A stretch of 64,000 nucleotides of DNA from Halobellus rufus (GTDB taxonomy: Archaea > Halobacteriota > Halobacteria > Halobacteriales > Haloferacaceae), in NCBI RefSeq assembly GCF_000739575.1, contig NZ_BBJO01000047.1, positions 1-64,000 of the forward strand, read 5' to 3'. Positions within the stretch are counted from its first letter, which is position 1. Each line of letters opens with the position of its first letter. Below, in pieces: positions 36,140 through 45,158 of this stretch. The translations under genes were made by a program, and so were the position numbers. The notes under the pieces were generated by a model. It saw nothing but the letters and a program-made list of their open reading frames with translations. It was not told where the DNA came from and searched no databases.

Positions 36140-36487
36140 CGGATCGACCGCCGCCTCCGTCCCGGTTTCGGTCCGTTCTCTGTTGCGTGCAGTCGGCACC
36201 CGCGACGGCCGCGACACTCCCGATCACGTATCGCTACGGACTGTCGTCGCCCGATCCGCAGTCCGTATGGCCGTTCGATCCGCGTCGACGTGCCGAGCGA
36301 CCGCGGCCCGACGCGGAGTGATCCTCACGTCACGGGGGTGCTGGCCCCGCCCTAGTATATAAACGATCGTCGACCTGCACCCGCACCCAACGACGAGCAA
36401 TCGCGTCCGATCTCGACGGCCGACGGTCCCGGAAGCGGGTCACCGGAACCCCCGCGCTTTTGCTCGTGCCGTCCTGAGGGGACTTCG
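36140..36487. other. Intergenic region with an orphan TATA box and hairpin
   Basis: This 348-base stretch has no convincing protein gene. It holds a strong TATA element, agtatataaacg at 36352-36363, too far from ATG 36488 to serve a leaderless message. It also holds an eight-pair hairpin at 36424-36445 followed by TTTT at 36458-36461. A second weak AT-rich element near 36457-36464 could be the real promoter of the glycosyltransferase gene. Confidence 0.6.
36382..36461 (+). ncRNA. Candidate small RNA or 5' leader
   Basis: If transcription starts about 27 bases after the TATA box at 36355, a transcript of roughly 80 bases would end at a T-run after a GC hairpin. The stem halves are CGGTCCCG and CGGG-TC-ACCG around a GAAG loop. 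The sequence matches no RNA family known to me. It may instead be a long leader of the glycosyltransferase gene at 36488. Confidence 0.3.
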
Positions 36488-37630
36488 ATGGAGTACGTGC
36501 AATCGCGGGTGACGACGCTTCACGACCTCGTCGATCCGTTCCCGGTCGCCCCGACCGACCGGGCGGCAGTCCTGGTCCCGATGGCGGAGCGGGAGTGCGG
36601 GGCTCCCGCCGCGACTCGGGTCTTCCGGGTGCTCGAGGGACTCGATCCCGCTCGCGTCGTCGTGCCGCTGCGCGCCGCTCCCGACCGCGTCGGCGAAGTT
36701 CGGGAGTGGCTCTCGGGGTTCGACCTCCGCCTCGAACTGCTGTGGTGTGACGGCCCGCGGGTCGCGTCGTTGCTGTCTGCGGCCGGCGTCGACGGCGCGC
36801 GCGGGAAGGGCCGCGACGTGTGGCTCGGCCTCGGGCGCGCCGCCGAGGAGGAGTTCGTCGTCGTCCACGACGCCGACACGACGACGTACGACGAGTCGTT
36901 CGTCCGCAGGCTGTTGTTCCCGCTCACGCACGGCTACGACTTCGCGAAGGGCTACTACGCTCGGGTCGAAGACGACGGCCTCTACGGGCGGCTCTTCCGG
37001 CTCTTCTACGTCCCGCTGGTGCGGACGCTCGCCGACGCCCACTCGGAGCCGTACCTCCGGTACCTCGACGCCTTCCGGTACGCGCTCGCCGGCGAGTTCG
37101 CCGCGACCGCCGAGATGGCCCGGCGGCTCCGACCCCCTCGAAAGTGGGGGCTCGAAGTCGGGACGCTGGCGGACGTGTTCGACGTCGCCGGGTTCGACGG
37201 GACCGCTCAGGTCGACCTCGGCCGCTACGAACACGACCACCGGGCGGTCGGCGGTTCGACCGGGCTCTCGGACATGAGCCGGTCGGTCGGCGAAACGCTG
37301 CTGCGGAGCGTCGTCGAACGCGGCGTCGACGTCGACTTCGCGACGCTCCGGGAGCGCTACGTGGCAACCGCGGAGACGCTCGTCGAGCAGTACGCGATGG
37401 ACGCGGCGTTCAACGACCTCCCCTTCGACCGGGAGCACGAGCGCTCGCAGGTGTCGCAGTACGCCGACGCGGTCGCAGAGCCGTCTCCGACCGACGACCG
37501 CCTGCCCGCCTGGACGGAGACGTCGCTGTCGACGGACGCGCTGGCGGAGGCGGCCGCCGCCGACGTCGAGGAGGCGACGACCGGGAGCCGCGACGTCGCC
37601 GCCGCGGACGCGCGGGGGTTCGGCGAATGA
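36488..37630 (+). CDS. GpgS-like glycosyltransferase (glucosyl-3-phosphoglycerate synthase type)
   Basis: A 380-residue GT-A protein. The sugar-nucleotide site is FVVVHDADTTTYDES (D-A-D). FAKGYYARVEDDGLYGRLFR and LDAFRYALAGEFAATAEMAR follow, the latter resembling GpgS and mannosyl-3-phosphoglycerate synthase relatives (G-E-F/L segment before WGLEVGTLADVF). Those enzymes make the osmolyte precursor glucosyl- or mannosyl-phosphoglycerate, but the donor and acceptor here are inferred only. An acidic tail of about 60 residues is added. The stop overlaps the next ATG by four bases. Confidence 0.8.
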   Translation: MEYVQSRVTTLHDLVDPFPVAPTDRAAVLVPMAERECGAPAATRVFRVLEGLDPARVVVPLRAAPDRVGEVREWLSGFDLRLELLWCDGPRVASLLSAAGVDGARGKGRDVWLGLGRAAEEEFVVVHDADTTTYDESFVRRLLFPLTHGYDFAKGYYARVEDDGLYGRLFRLFYVPLVRTLADAHSEPYLRYLDAFRYALAGEFAATAEMARRLRPPRKWGLEVGTLADVFDVAGFDGTAQVDLGRYEHDHRAVGGSTGLSDMSRSVGETLLRSVVERGVDVDFATLRERYVATAETLVEQYAMDAAFNDLPFDREHERSQVSQYADAVAEPSPTDDRLPAWTETSLSTDALAEAAAADVEEATTGSRDVAAADARGFGE

Positions 37631-38103
37631 CGACGGAGCTTCAGATCGACGAACTGGCGGGCGTCGTCGATCTCTTCGGCGCGCTCACGCCCGCGGAAAC
37701 GACCCGCGCGCTCGACGAACTGGCGTTCAAGCAGGGCGGGGAGATCGAGGCGTCGGCGGCGGAGGCCGCCGTCGAAGACGCCCTCGACGCCTACGCGCTC
37801 GTTCGCTACGAACGCGACGGACAGGCGCTCCTCGCCCCCGGCCCGACGGCGTTTCCCACGCTCCCCGAGAACGCCGAAGATCTGCCGCACATCCTCGACG
37901 TTCCGGAGCGCGACGTCGATCGGGAGGCCGCGGGCGAGGCGGTCGCGTCGCGGCTCAGAGCGGAGGCGGCGCGGGCCGTCGACGCGGGCGAGGAGTCGAC
38001 GATGCGGGAACTCCTCGACGTGACGTACGACGTGGCGGTGTGGTCCGACGCGGTCGCCGTCGACGACGTGCGGGCGCGGCTCGACGACGCGCTCTCGGAG
38101 TGA
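37627..38103 (+). CDS. Conserved haloarchaeal protein of unknown function
   Basis: A 158-residue acidic protein beginning MTTELQIDELAGVVDLFGAL. It is mostly helical, with an HTH-like start (TPAETTRALDELAFKQGGEI, then EAAVEDALDAYALVRYERDG) and a wing-like LLAPGPTAFPTLPENA. The second half has two helical segments. No catalytic motif is visible. The ATGA overlap with the upstream glycosyltransferase points to co-expression, so it may regulate or assist that enzyme, which is inference. Confidence 0.75.
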   Translation: MTTELQIDELAGVVDLFGALTPAETTRALDELAFKQGGEIEASAAEAAVEDALDAYALVRYERDGQALLAPGPTAFPTLPENAEDLPHILDVPERDVDREAAGEAVASRLRAEAARAVDAGEESTMRELLDVTYDVAVWSDAVAVDDVRARLDDALSE

Positions 38104-38145
38104 CCCGCGATCTGATGGAATTCTTCATCAATCCTCAGCACACAG

Positions 38146-38153
38146 TATAAGCC
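38146..38153 (+). promoter_or_regulatory. TATA box of the Nudix gene
   Basis: tataagcc is centred about 30 bases before ATG 38180, giving a near-leaderless transcript. Confidence 0.5.
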
Positions 38154-38179
38154 CCTTCAGATCGTACGTGTCCGCGAAT

Positions 38180-38779
38180 ATGGATCTCTCGCGGGTGGCG
38201 GCCCACGCACCCGACGCGGTCGACGGTGCGGGCCAGCAGGCGGCGGTGCTCGCGCCCATCCTCGATCGGGGCGGTGAGCCGCACGTCCTCTTTACGCGGC
38301 GCGCGGATCACCTCGGCGAGCACCCGGGGCAGATGAGCTTCCCGGGCGGGTCGCGCGAGCCCGTCGACCCCGATCTGCGCGCGACGGCCCTCCGCGAAGC
38401 CGACGAGGAGATCGGACTGCGGGCCGAGGAGACGCGGGTCGTCGGCCGCATCGACGACATCGAGACGGTCACCGATTACTCGGTGCGCCCGTACGTCGCG
38501 CGCGTCCCCGACCGCGAGTACGATCCCGACGAACGCGAGGTCGCCGAGGTCGTCGCGCTCCCGGTGTCGGGGCTCACCGACCTCGACAACTACGAGTCCG
38601 AGCGACGCGAGCACCCGACCTACGGCGCGCGCCGGATCCACTTCTTCCACGTCGACGGATACACGGTCTGGGGGGCGACGGGCGTGATGCTGCTGCAACT
38701 GCTCGAACTGACGACCGACTGGACCGTTCCGGAGGAACCCGACCGCGTGGTCGACCCCGACGCGGAACTTCCGGTGTGA
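38180..38779 (+). CDS. Nudix hydrolase, CoA pyrophosphatase-like
   Basis: A 199-residue Nudix protein. The Nudix box is SFPGGSREPVDPDLRATALR then EADEEIGL. The preceding GEHPGQMSFPGG belongs to the UPF0035/CoA diphosphatase subgroup, which cleaves coenzyme A to 3',5'-ADP and phosphopantetheine. The expected Glu two turns before RE is Asp in this spacing, as in many CoA-type members. ATG 38180 is favoured over GTG 38168 because it fits the TATA spacing and the family start. Confidence 0.88.
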   Translation: MDLSRVAAHAPDAVDGAGQQAAVLAPILDRGGEPHVLFTRRADHLGEHPGQMSFPGGSREPVDPDLRATALREADEEIGLRAEETRVVGRIDDIETVTDYSVRPYVARVPDREYDPDEREVAEVVALPVSGLTDLDNYESERREHPTYGARRIHFFHVDGYTVWGATGVMLLQLLELTTDWTVPEEPDRVVDPDAELPV

Positions 38780-38788
38780 AAGAGAGCT

Positions 38789-39217
38789 TTACTCGCCGCC
38801 GCCGCGTTTGGGAACGACCACTTCGAGCGTTCCCGACCGGGTGACCGTCGCCGTCGCGCCCTCGGGGTCGACCGCGACGCCCTCGGGAAGGGCGACCGCG
38901 CCGTCCAAGGAGAGCCCGCGGCCCGGGAACCGCATCTCGTACCCCTCGTGGAAGTCGCGGAAGCGATCGATCGCCACGCGCACCTCGTTGTCGACGAACC
39001 GCACCTGCACGTCTTTCTGCCGCGCGCCGGGCGCGTCGAAGACGACGAGGAACGCGTCGTCGCTCTCCAACAGGTCGGACGGCAGCGGCGTCCGCTCGTG
39101 GAACCGCGCGACGCCGCGACCGACGCGTTCGAGCGCGTTGGTAGCGATCGACTCGCCGAGTTCCTTCAGTCGGCGCGGCGCGTCCTCCGGCGCGGTGATT
39201 TGGTCGTGTTCGGTCAT
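38789..39217 (-). CDS. Hsp20/alpha-crystallin family small heat shock protein
   Basis: A 142-residue protein. After an N-terminal amphipathic region, the alpha-crystallin domain runs from about residue 48 (SDLLESDDAFLVVFDAPGAR) to the C-terminal edge strand TATVTRSGTLEVVVPKR. The A-x-x-x-G-x-L consensus appears in modified form as VTRSGTLEVVVP. It should hold unfolding proteins as an ATP-independent chaperone. The start overlaps the next minus-strand gene by four bases, so it is second in a two-gene unit. Confidence 0.82.
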   Translation of the reverse strand: MTEHDQITAPEDAPRRLKELGESIATNALERVGRGVARFHERTPLPSDLLESDDAFLVVFDAPGARQKDVQVRFVDNEVRVAIDRFRDFHEGYEMRFPGRGLSLDGAVALPEGVAVDPEGATATVTRSGTLEVVVPKRGGGE

Positions 39218-39372
39218 AGCTCGATCGCCTCCAGACAGTCGCTCCCCCGGCAGTACGGGCAGACGAAGTCCGCGACGCCGACCGATTCGGGCATGTCGTA
39301 GGTGTAGTGCAACTCGAACATATCCAGCTCGCACTCGTCGTCGGTGCAGCGAACTTCGAGCGTCGTGGGCAT
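39214..39372 (-). CDS. DUF7559-like small zinc-binding protein
   Basis: A 52-residue protein (MPTTLEVRCTDDECELDMFE, then LHYTYDMPESVGVADFVCPY). Cys pairs in RCTDDEC and FVCPYCRGSDC make a likely zinc site. It matches a haloarchaeal family of about 50 residues known as DUF7559, assigned from memory. ATG 39372 is set by that length. It is upstream of the Hsp20 gene with a four-base overlap and about 55 bases from the end of the aromatic cluster. Confidence 0.8.
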   Translation of the reverse strand: MPTTLEVRCTDDECELDMFELHYTYDMPESVGVADFVCPYCRGSDCLEAIEL

Positions 39373-39427
39373 ATCCGCGGGTTGGCCCGCCACGCTCATA
39401 AGCGCGCGGGCTCGGGGAAAGAGAGAA

Positions 39428-40222
39428 CTAGGCTTCGAGTCCGAGTCCGGCGGCCGCGATCGCGGCGTCGACGCCGTCGTCGTCGTGAACGATGGCGCTG
39501 ACCGCGCGGGTGATCGACTCGGGCTCTTCGTGCTGGAAGATCGACCGGCCCATCGAGACGCCGGCCGCGCCGGCGTCCATCGCGCCGCGGACCATCTCGA
39601 CGGTCTCGCGGTCGGTCCCGCGGCTGCCGCCGGCGATGACGACCGGCAGTCGCGTCGCCTCACAGACCCGCTCGAAGGAGTCGGCGTCGCCGGAATAGGC
39701 GGTCTTGACGACGTCCGCGCCGAGTTCCTCGGCGATGCGGACGGCGTGCGCGAGGCTGTCGGCGTCGTGCTCGTCGACGCCCGGCCCCCGCGCGTAGCTC
39801 ATCGCGAGCACGGGGATCCCGAGTTGATGGGCCGTCTCGGTCAGATCGCCGAGTTCGGTCAACTGGTCGGGCTCGTGGTCGCTGCCGACGTTGATGTGGA
39901 ACGAGACGGCGTCCGCGCCCGCCCGAAGCGCCTCCTCTACGGTTCCGGTCCGCCGCTTGTCGTTGGAGTCGGGGCCGATCGAGGTCGACCCGTTCAGGTG
40001 GACGATGTAGCCCTTCCCGTTCTTGTTCGGGTGCACGCGCGGCGCGATACCCTTCTGCGTGAGGACGGCGTCCGCGCCGCCGCGAGTGATCGCGTCGACG
40101 GTCGATTCGATGTCGACGAGCCCGGCGACGGGCCCGAGTGTGATGCCGTGGTCCATCGGGACGACGAGGTATCGCCCCCCTGTCGAGATGCGGCTGAGCC
40201 GCGCGGAGAGTCCTGCGTTCAT
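39428..40222 (-). CDS. 2-amino-3,7-dideoxy-D-threo-hept-6-ulosonate synthase (archaeal ADH synthase)
   Basis: A 264-residue class I aldolase-fold protein. It begins [20 protein letters not shown], followed by [14 protein letters not shown]. The Schiff-base Lys is in [15 protein letters not shown], and [20 protein letters not shown] and [14 protein letters not shown] form the phosphate site. This is the pattern of archaeal ADHS (also called AroA' or FbaB-like). It makes the precursor of 3-dehydroquinate in the archaeal shikimate route. The 27-base distance from trpA supports joint aromatic amino acid expression. A class I fructose-bisphosphate aldolase role is the main alternative. Confidence 0.88.
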   Translation of the reverse strand: MNAGLSARLSRISTGGRYLVVPMDHGITLGPVAGLVDIESTVDAITRGGADAVLTQKGIAPRVHPNKNGKGYIVHLNGSTSIGPDSNDKRRTGTVEEALRAGADAVSFHINVGSDHEPDQLTELGDLTETAHQLGIPVLAMSYARGPGVDEHDADSLAHAVRIAEELGADVVKTAYSGDADSFERVCEATRLPVVIAGGSRGTDRETVEMVRGAMDAGAAGVSMGRSIFQHEEPESITRAVSAIVHDDDGVDAAIAAAGLGLEA

Positions 40223-40249
40223 CGTGTGTTATCCTGTGGCAACCGGTGG

Positions 40250-41119
40250 TTATTTGCCTTCCGCTTGGGGCACACGTTGATCGTATCCGCGCAGCGCCCC
40301 CTGCTTCAGCTCTCGGGCCTTCGATTCGAGGCGCTCGGCGACGGCGTCGGCCGATTCTCCGTCTTTGGCCCCGTCGGCGACGATGTCAACGAGCGCGCTC
40401 CCGACGATGATGCCGTCCGCGCCGCCGGCGACGATCCGCTCGGCGTGCTCGCCCGTCTTGATCCCGAAGCCGACCGCCTTCGGGACGTCGTAGTCTGCGA
40501 GTCGGTCCAGGCTCTGTTCGGTCTGTCCGGAGACGTCGTCCTGCGCGCCCGTGACGCCCAGCCGCGCCTGCACGTAGACGTACCCCGAGACCTGCGACAT
40601 GATCCGCTCCAGCCGCTCCCCGCGCGTCGTCGGCGCGACGATGAACACCAGGTCGAGGCCGAACTCGTCGCAGGCCTCCCGGAGCGGGTCCGCCTCCTCG
40701 GCGGGGAGGTCTGGGACGACGAAGCCCGAGAGGCCGACCTCGGCGGCGCGCTCGACGAACGGGCGCGGGCCGGGTTCGTCTCCGTACTGGTAGATGAGGT
40801 TGTAGTAGGTCATACAGACCAGCGGCACGTCGACAGCGAGGTCCTCAACGAACTCGAAGAACCGATCGGGGGTCATCCCGCCCTCCAGCGCACGCACGAC
40901 GGCGCTCTGGATCGTCGGCCCCTCGGCGATCGGCTCCGAGAACGGCAGACCGAGTTCGATGACGTCCGCGCCGCCGCGTTCGAGCGCCTCGACGTATTGC
41001 AGCGACGACTCGTAGTCGGGGTCGCCCGCCGCGAGGTACGGGACGAACGCCGGGCCGTCGGCGAACGCCGCCGCGAGCTCCGGGTTCGCGGCCGTCGTAT
41101 TCTCGCTCTCGTCACCCAT
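40250..41119 (-). CDS. trpA: Tryptophan synthase alpha chain
   Basis: A 289-residue TIM barrel that cleaves indole-3-glycerol phosphate. The catalytic Glu55 is in [10 protein letters not shown]. The second acid, Asp in the usual PFSDP, is Glu here (PFSEP). The phosphate loop [14 protein letters not shown] and [11 protein letters not shown] are present. It begins one base after the stop of trpB and should form an alpha2-beta2 complex with it to channel indole. The C-terminal tail is basic ([13 protein letters not shown]). Confidence 0.95.
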   Translation of the reverse strand: MGDESENTTAANPELAAAFADGPAFVPYLAAGDPDYESSLQYVEALERGGADVIELGLPFSEPIAEGPTIQSAVVRALEGGMTPDRFFEFVEDLAVDVPLVCMTYYNLIYQYGDEPGPRPFVERAAEVGLSGFVVPDLPAEEADPLREACDEFGLDLVFIVAPTTRGERLERIMSQVSGYVYVQARLGVTGAQDDVSGQTEQSLDRLADYDVPKAVGFGIKTGEHAERIVAGGADGIIVGSALVDIVADGAKDGESADAVAERLESKARELKQGALRGYDQRVPQAEGK

Positions 41120-41120
41120 C

Positions 41121-42368
41121 TCAGAACCCCCCCGAGAACTCCGCGAGCGACGGCGCCGCGTCGATGTCGCGTTTCTCGGTCTCCTCGATCACGGTTTCGA
41201 GGTCCTTGTCGCCGCGCCCCGAGACGTTCACGAGCACGACGTCGCCGAGGTCGTCGTAGTTCTCTTCGAGGTACCCGAACGCGTGCGCCGACTCCAGCGC
41301 GGGGATGATCCCTTCGAGTTGGGAGAGCCGGTGGAACGCTTCCAACGCGCCGTCGTCGTCGACATTGACCGCGTTCACCCGGCCGTCGTCGACGAGTCGC
41401 GCGAGCTCCGGGCCGACGCCCGCGTAGTCGAGTCCGGCGGAGACGCTGTGACTCTCCATGATCTGGCCGTCGGTGTCCTGGAGGATCTTGGTCCGCGCGC
41501 CGTGGAGCACGCCCTCCTCGCCCGTCGACAGCGACGCCGAGTTCGGCGCGACGCCGGCCTCCTCGTCGACGTCGAGGCTGGAGCCGCCCGCCTCGACGGC
41601 GTAGAGGCCGACGCCCTCGTCGTCGACGAAGTTCGCGAACGCGCCCATCGTGTTCGAGCCGCCGCCCGCGCACGCGAGGACGGAATCGGGGAGGCCGCCC
41701 GTCTTCTCCCGTACCTGCCGGCGGGCCTCCTCCGAGATGACGGCCTGGAAGTCCCGGACCATCGCGGGGAAGGGGTGCGGCCCGACGACCGAGCCGATGA
41801 CGTAGTGGGTGTCCTCGACGTTCGTCGCCCAGTCGCGCATCGTCTCCGAGATGGCCTCTTTGAGGGTTCCGCGCCCCGTCGTCACCGGGTTCACTTCCGA
41901 GCCGTTGAGCCGCATCCGGAAGACGTTGGGACGCTGGCGGTTGATGTCGGTCTCGCCCATGTAGATCTCACAGGGCATATCGAGGTGGGCCGCCGCCATC
42001 GCGGTCGCGGTGCCGTGCTGGCCCGCGCCCGTCTCGGCGACGATCCGCTCTTTGCCCATATACTTCGCGAGCAGTACCTGCCCGAGCGCGTTGTTGAGCT
42101 TGTGCGCGCCGCCGTGCAGCAGGTCCTCGCGCTTGAGGTATACCTCCCGGTCGTAGCGCTCCGAGAGCCGCTCGGCGTACTGCGTCGGCGTCGGTCGCCC
42201 GCCGAAGTCCCGCAGTCGCGCCCGGAAGTCGTCCATAAATCCGTCCTCGTTCTCCAGTACGTACCGCTGGTAGGCGTCCGTCAGCTCCTCGATCGCCGGC
42301 ATCAACGCCTCCGGAACGTACTGTCCGCCGTACTCGCCGAACTTGCCGTCCGCGTATGTCTGTGTCAT
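41121..42368 (-). CDS. trpB: Tryptophan synthase beta chain
   Basis: A 415-residue PLP enzyme that condenses indole and serine. Lys90 of [12 protein letters not shown] forms the Schiff base. The cofactor phosphate loop [10 protein letters not shown] and [12 protein letters not shown] are present. N-terminal [11 protein letters not shown] is typical of TrpB1, the alpha-dependent type, which agrees with trpA directly downstream. The ATG overlaps the trpC stop by four bases. Confidence 0.96.
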   Translation of the reverse strand: MTQTYADGKFGEYGGQYVPEALMPAIEELTDAYQRYVLENEDGFMDDFRARLRDFGGRPTPTQYAERLSERYDREVYLKREDLLHGGAHKLNNALGQVLLAKYMGKERIVAETGAGQHGTATAMAAAHLDMPCEIYMGETDINRQRPNVFRMRLNGSEVNPVTTGRGTLKEAISETMRDWATNVEDTHYVIGSVVGPHPFPAMVRDFQAVISEEARRQVREKTGGLPDSVLACAGGGSNTMGAFANFVDDEGVGLYAVEAGGSSLDVDEEAGVAPNSASLSTGEEGVLHGARTKILQDTDGQIMESHSVSAGLDYAGVGPELARLVDDGRVNAVNVDDDGALEAFHRLSQLEGIIPALESAHAFGYLEENYDDLGDVVLVNVSGRGDKDLETVIEETEKRDIDAAPSLAEFSGGF

Positions 42369-43180
42369 CGTGTTGAGTCGGTGTGTTCCGCCTGTGGTTC
42401 CGTGTCGGTCGCCTCCGCCGTGAGTCGTTCGGTGTTCGATTCGACGTCGCCGTCCATGATCGCGGTCCCGATCAGGATCGCGTCCGCGCCCGCCGCGCGC
42501 ATCCGCTCTACGTCCGCGACCGTCGAGACGCCGCTCTCGGCGAGGAGGGTCACGTCGTCGGGGACGTGCGGGGCGATCGCCTCGAACGTGCCGAGGTCGA
42601 CTTCCAACTGCCCCAGATCGCGGTTGTTCACGCCGACGATCTCCGCGCCGACGTCGAGGGCGCGTTCCAGTTCCTCGCGGGTGTGGACCTCGACGAGCGG
42701 CTGGAATCCTCGATCGCGCGCGGCCTCGTACAGCGTCGCGAGCGAGTCGGTGCCGTCCTCGTCGAGGAAGCGCGCGATGAGCAGGACCAGGTCGGACTCG
42801 ACGGCGTCGAGTTGCGCCTCGCGAACGACGAAATCTTTCCGCAGGACGGGGACGTCGACCGCCTCTCTGACCCGCCGAAGGTTCTCCGTCGACCCGCCGA
42901 AGTGCTCCGGCTCGGTCAGAACCGAGAGCGCGGTCGCGCCGCCGGCGACCATCTGTTCGGCGAGATCGACCGCGTCGTCGGTCCGCTCGCCGTCGGTCGT
43001 CGGGCTCGTCGGCTTCACTTCCGCGACGACCGGCACGCGATCCGCCGCTTCGGTCGCCGCGACCGCCTCGGGGAACGAGCGCGCGTCCACGTCGACGCGC
43101 GTCTCGCCGCCGGGCCGCTCGCGCGCCGCCGCGAGGATCGATCGCACCTCGGGGGCAAGTTTGTCCTCACTAGCGTTCAT
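42365..43180 (-). CDS. trpC: Indole-3-glycerol-phosphate synthase
   Basis: A 271-residue TIM barrel that closes the pyrrole ring of tryptophan. Landmarks are [14 protein letters not shown] (catalytic Lys), [34 protein letters not shown] (second Lys), [17 protein letters not shown] and [16 protein letters not shown]. It is the first gene of trpCBA. The upstream 84 bases to the divergent alkyltransferase-like gene would hold its promoter. Other trp genes (E, G, D, F) are not in the window. Confidence 0.94.
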   Translation of the reverse strand: MNASEDKLAPEVRSILAAARERPGGETRVDVDARSFPEAVAATEAADRVPVVAEVKPTSPTTDGERTDDAVDLAEQMVAGGATALSVLTEPEHFGGSTENLRRVREAVDVPVLRKDFVVREAQLDAVESDLVLLIARFLDEDGTDSLATLYEAARDRGFQPLVEVHTREELERALDVGAEIVGVNNRDLGQLEVDLGTFEAIAPHVPDDVTLLAESGVSTVADVERMRAAGADAILIGTAIMDGDVESNTERLTAEATDTEPQAEHTDSTR

Positions 43181-43294
43181 CTATGTTCATTAACGGACGC
43201 TTTTGCACATAAGGCTTGCGCGTCGAGGCCGGACTCGGGACTCCACAGCGCGCGCTGAGAAGGGTTGAAGTCCGGCCCGGCAGAACTCGCGGGT

Positions 43295-43756
43295 ATGGAC
43301 GCTTCGGACGTCGGCATCTTCGCTCGCGAGTCGGAACTGTTGGAGCGTGCGGTCGAAATCGGCATCGCCAGCGGCCGCGTCGTCGGCGTGTCGTTCCCGT
43401 CGTCGCTTCCGGACGACGCCGAGACCGATCACCCGCTGCTCGACCGCGTCTTCGCGTATCTGGACGGCGAGGCCGACCACTTCGCAGACGTCGACGTGGC
43501 GCTGACGGTACCGACCGACCGGCGGCGCGTGCTGGAGGCCGCTCGCAACGTCCCGCACGGCGAGACGGTCTCGATCGATCGGGTGGCCCGAATGGCTGGG
43601 ATGGACCCCGAGGACGCGGACGACCTCGAAACCGCGCGGTCGGCGCTCGCGGAGAATCCGGCTCCGATCTTCGTCCCGGATCACCGCGTCACCGGCGCGC
43701 CCGGCGCGACGCCGGACTCGATCGCGCGGCGGTTGCGGGCGCTGGAATCCGGCTGA
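43295..43756 (+). CDS. O6-alkylguanine-DNA alkyltransferase-like protein lacking the active-site Cys
   Basis: A 153-residue protein whose C-terminal half resembles the DNA-binding domain of MGMT/Ogt: VLEAARNVPHGETVSIDRVA then RMAGM (HTH), and ENPAPIFVPDHRVTGAPGA. The canonical P-C-H-R motif is P-D-H-R here, so the alkyl-accepting Cys is Asp. It therefore cannot act as a suicide alkyltransferase. It may bind alkylated DNA as alkyltransferase-like proteins do. ATG 43295 places the N-terminal domain at normal length. Confidence 0.8.
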   Translation: MDASDVGIFARESELLERAVEIGIASGRVVGVSFPSSLPDDAETDHPLLDRVFAYLDGEADHFADVDVALTVPTDRRRVLEAARNVPHGETVSIDRVARMAGMDPEDADDLETARSALAENPAPIFVPDHRVTGAPGATPDSIARRLRALESG

Positions 43757-43808
43757 CCGGTCCGGGTCGACGCCGACGCTTCGCCGCACGCCGATCGAAC
43801 GCGGGGGC

Positions 43809-44156
43809 TCAGATCGGTCGCCGCCGGGAGCTACGACGCAGGTAGAAGTACCCGACGAACCCCACGACGAAGAACGCCGTCGCCGCCAGCGCGGCGGTGC
43901 CGAATCCGGGGAGCAGCCCGATCACCTGCGCGACGGCCGCGATGGCGAACGCCCCCGCGGTGAGTCGGACGACGCGTTCGTCGTCCCCGGGCGAACGGCT
44001 CGTGTAGATGACGTATCCGAAGAGCGCGGAGACGATCGCGAAGCCGAAGTCGGTGGCCCGCGAGACGATCGGGTTCCCGGTGAGGATCGACAGGACGAGC
44101 AACACGAGATAGCCGAGCAGGACCGACTGAAGGAGCGAGCGCGAACGGAATTCCAT
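43809..44156 (-). CDS. Hypothetical four-helix membrane protein
   Basis: A 115-residue protein from ATG 44156 (MEFRSRSLLQSVLLGYLVLL). About four hydrophobic segments cover residues 10-28, 35-55, 65-85 and 88-106, and the C-terminus is very basic (YLRRSSRRRPI), which suggests a cytoplasmic end. The sequence is similar in style to other haloarchaeal orphan membrane proteins. No functional residues are evident. Confidence 0.75.
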   Translation of the reverse strand: MEFRSRSLLQSVLLGYLVLLVLSILTGNPIVSRATDFGFAIVSALFGYVIYTSRSPGDDERVVRLTAGAFAIAAVAQVIGLLPGFGTAALAATAFFVVGFVGYFYLRRSSRRRPI

Positions 44157-44225
44157 ACGCTCTCAGACCCCCCGAGCGACAAAAAGTATCGGTGTTCTCA
44201 CCGTGCGTCGTCTCCGGACACCGGC

Positions 44226-45152
44226 TCACGTCAACTCGACGTCGAGTCCCTCGTGGACGACGAACTCCAGGGCGTTCACGAGGTAGTGCGCGATCACGAC
44301 GACGAGCAGGCTCTCCGTTACGACGAACGCCGCCGCGAGGGCGAACCCGAGCGCGCCGGTCACCAGCACGCCGATCCGTCCCTGCGCGCCGTGGCCGACG
44401 CCGAACGCCGCCGAGGAGCCGAGTGCGAGTAGCCACGGCGAGACGTCGTATCCGGCCGCCAGCGCCCCGATCAGGGCCCCGCGGAAGAGGAGTTCCTCGA
44501 ACCCGGCGATGATCGGCAGCACGACGAACAGCAGCGCCGCCCATCCGGGGAGCGAGTCGGGGGCGAGCGCGCTCCGCAGCCGCTCGCCGTCACCGAGCCC
44601 GAACCGCGCGCCGACGGTCGCACCCGCCTCGTTCGCGACGTAGAGCGCGAGCCCGAGGCCGACGCCGAGCAGCAGCGTCTCGGGCGCGAGCGCGTCGCCG
44701 GCGACGCCGAAGGCCCACGCGGGAATCTCGGCGTACCACGCCCCAACGAGGAGGAGGACGCCGAACAGCCCCTGCGAGACGACGACGTTCGCGAGCAGCG
44801 ACGCCGTCGAGAGTTCGGGTGTCGGTTCCGCCGCCGCCGCTGCTGTCGCGGATGGCTCCGTCGGCGTCGACGCCGCTGTCGTCGGTTCCGACGGATCCGG
44901 TGAATGGGCGTCGTCTCCCGTGGACGAACCGTCGCCGTCGACGCCGCTCGAATCGCGAACGCGGACTTCGACGCCGGATTTCGGGAGCACGATCGTCTCC
45001 TCGCGGTCCGGTCGGGGCCCGTCGTCCCCGTCGTCGAACCCGTCGCTATCGGCTTTTCGTTCGTCGATGACGGCGCGAGACGCGTGCGAAAGAAGCAGCA
45101 AGCCCGCGGTGACGACGATCGCGAACCCCGCGAACGTCGCCCACTGGGGCAT
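44226..45152 (-). CDS. CPBP-family intramembrane metalloprotease
   Basis: A 308-residue membrane protein with about eight helices. The protease core has EELLFRGALIGALAAGYDVS (the EExxxR motif), SSAAFGVGHGAQGRIGVLVT (F-x3-H) and VVVIAHYLVNALEF (H-x3-N/B). These are the ABI/CAAX-protease-like signatures. A hydrophilic loop of about 110 acidic residues follows the first helix. It may process prenylated or signal peptides or regulate membrane proteins; the substrate is unknown. It is separated from lonB by six bases. Confidence 0.88.
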   Translation of the reverse strand: MPQWATFAGFAIVVTAGLLLLSHASRAVIDERKADSDGFDDGDDGPRPDREETIVLPKSGVEVRVRDSSGVDGDGSSTGDDAHSPDPSEPTTAASTPTEPSATAAAAAEPTPELSTASLLANVVVSQGLFGVLLLVGAWYAEIPAWAFGVAGDALAPETLLLGVGLGLALYVANEAGATVGARFGLGDGERLRSALAPDSLPGWAALLFVVLPIIAGFEELLFRGALIGALAAGYDVSPWLLALGSSAAFGVGHGAQGRIGVLVTGALGFALAAAFVVTESLLVVVIAHYLVNALEFVVHEGLDVELT

Positions 45153-45158
45153 TCGAGA

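Noticed and set aside
39344-43193. Long plus-strand frames over the ADHS and trp genes
   Set aside because: They run opposite strongly conserved enzymes and encode low-complexity Arg/Asp/Val sequence.
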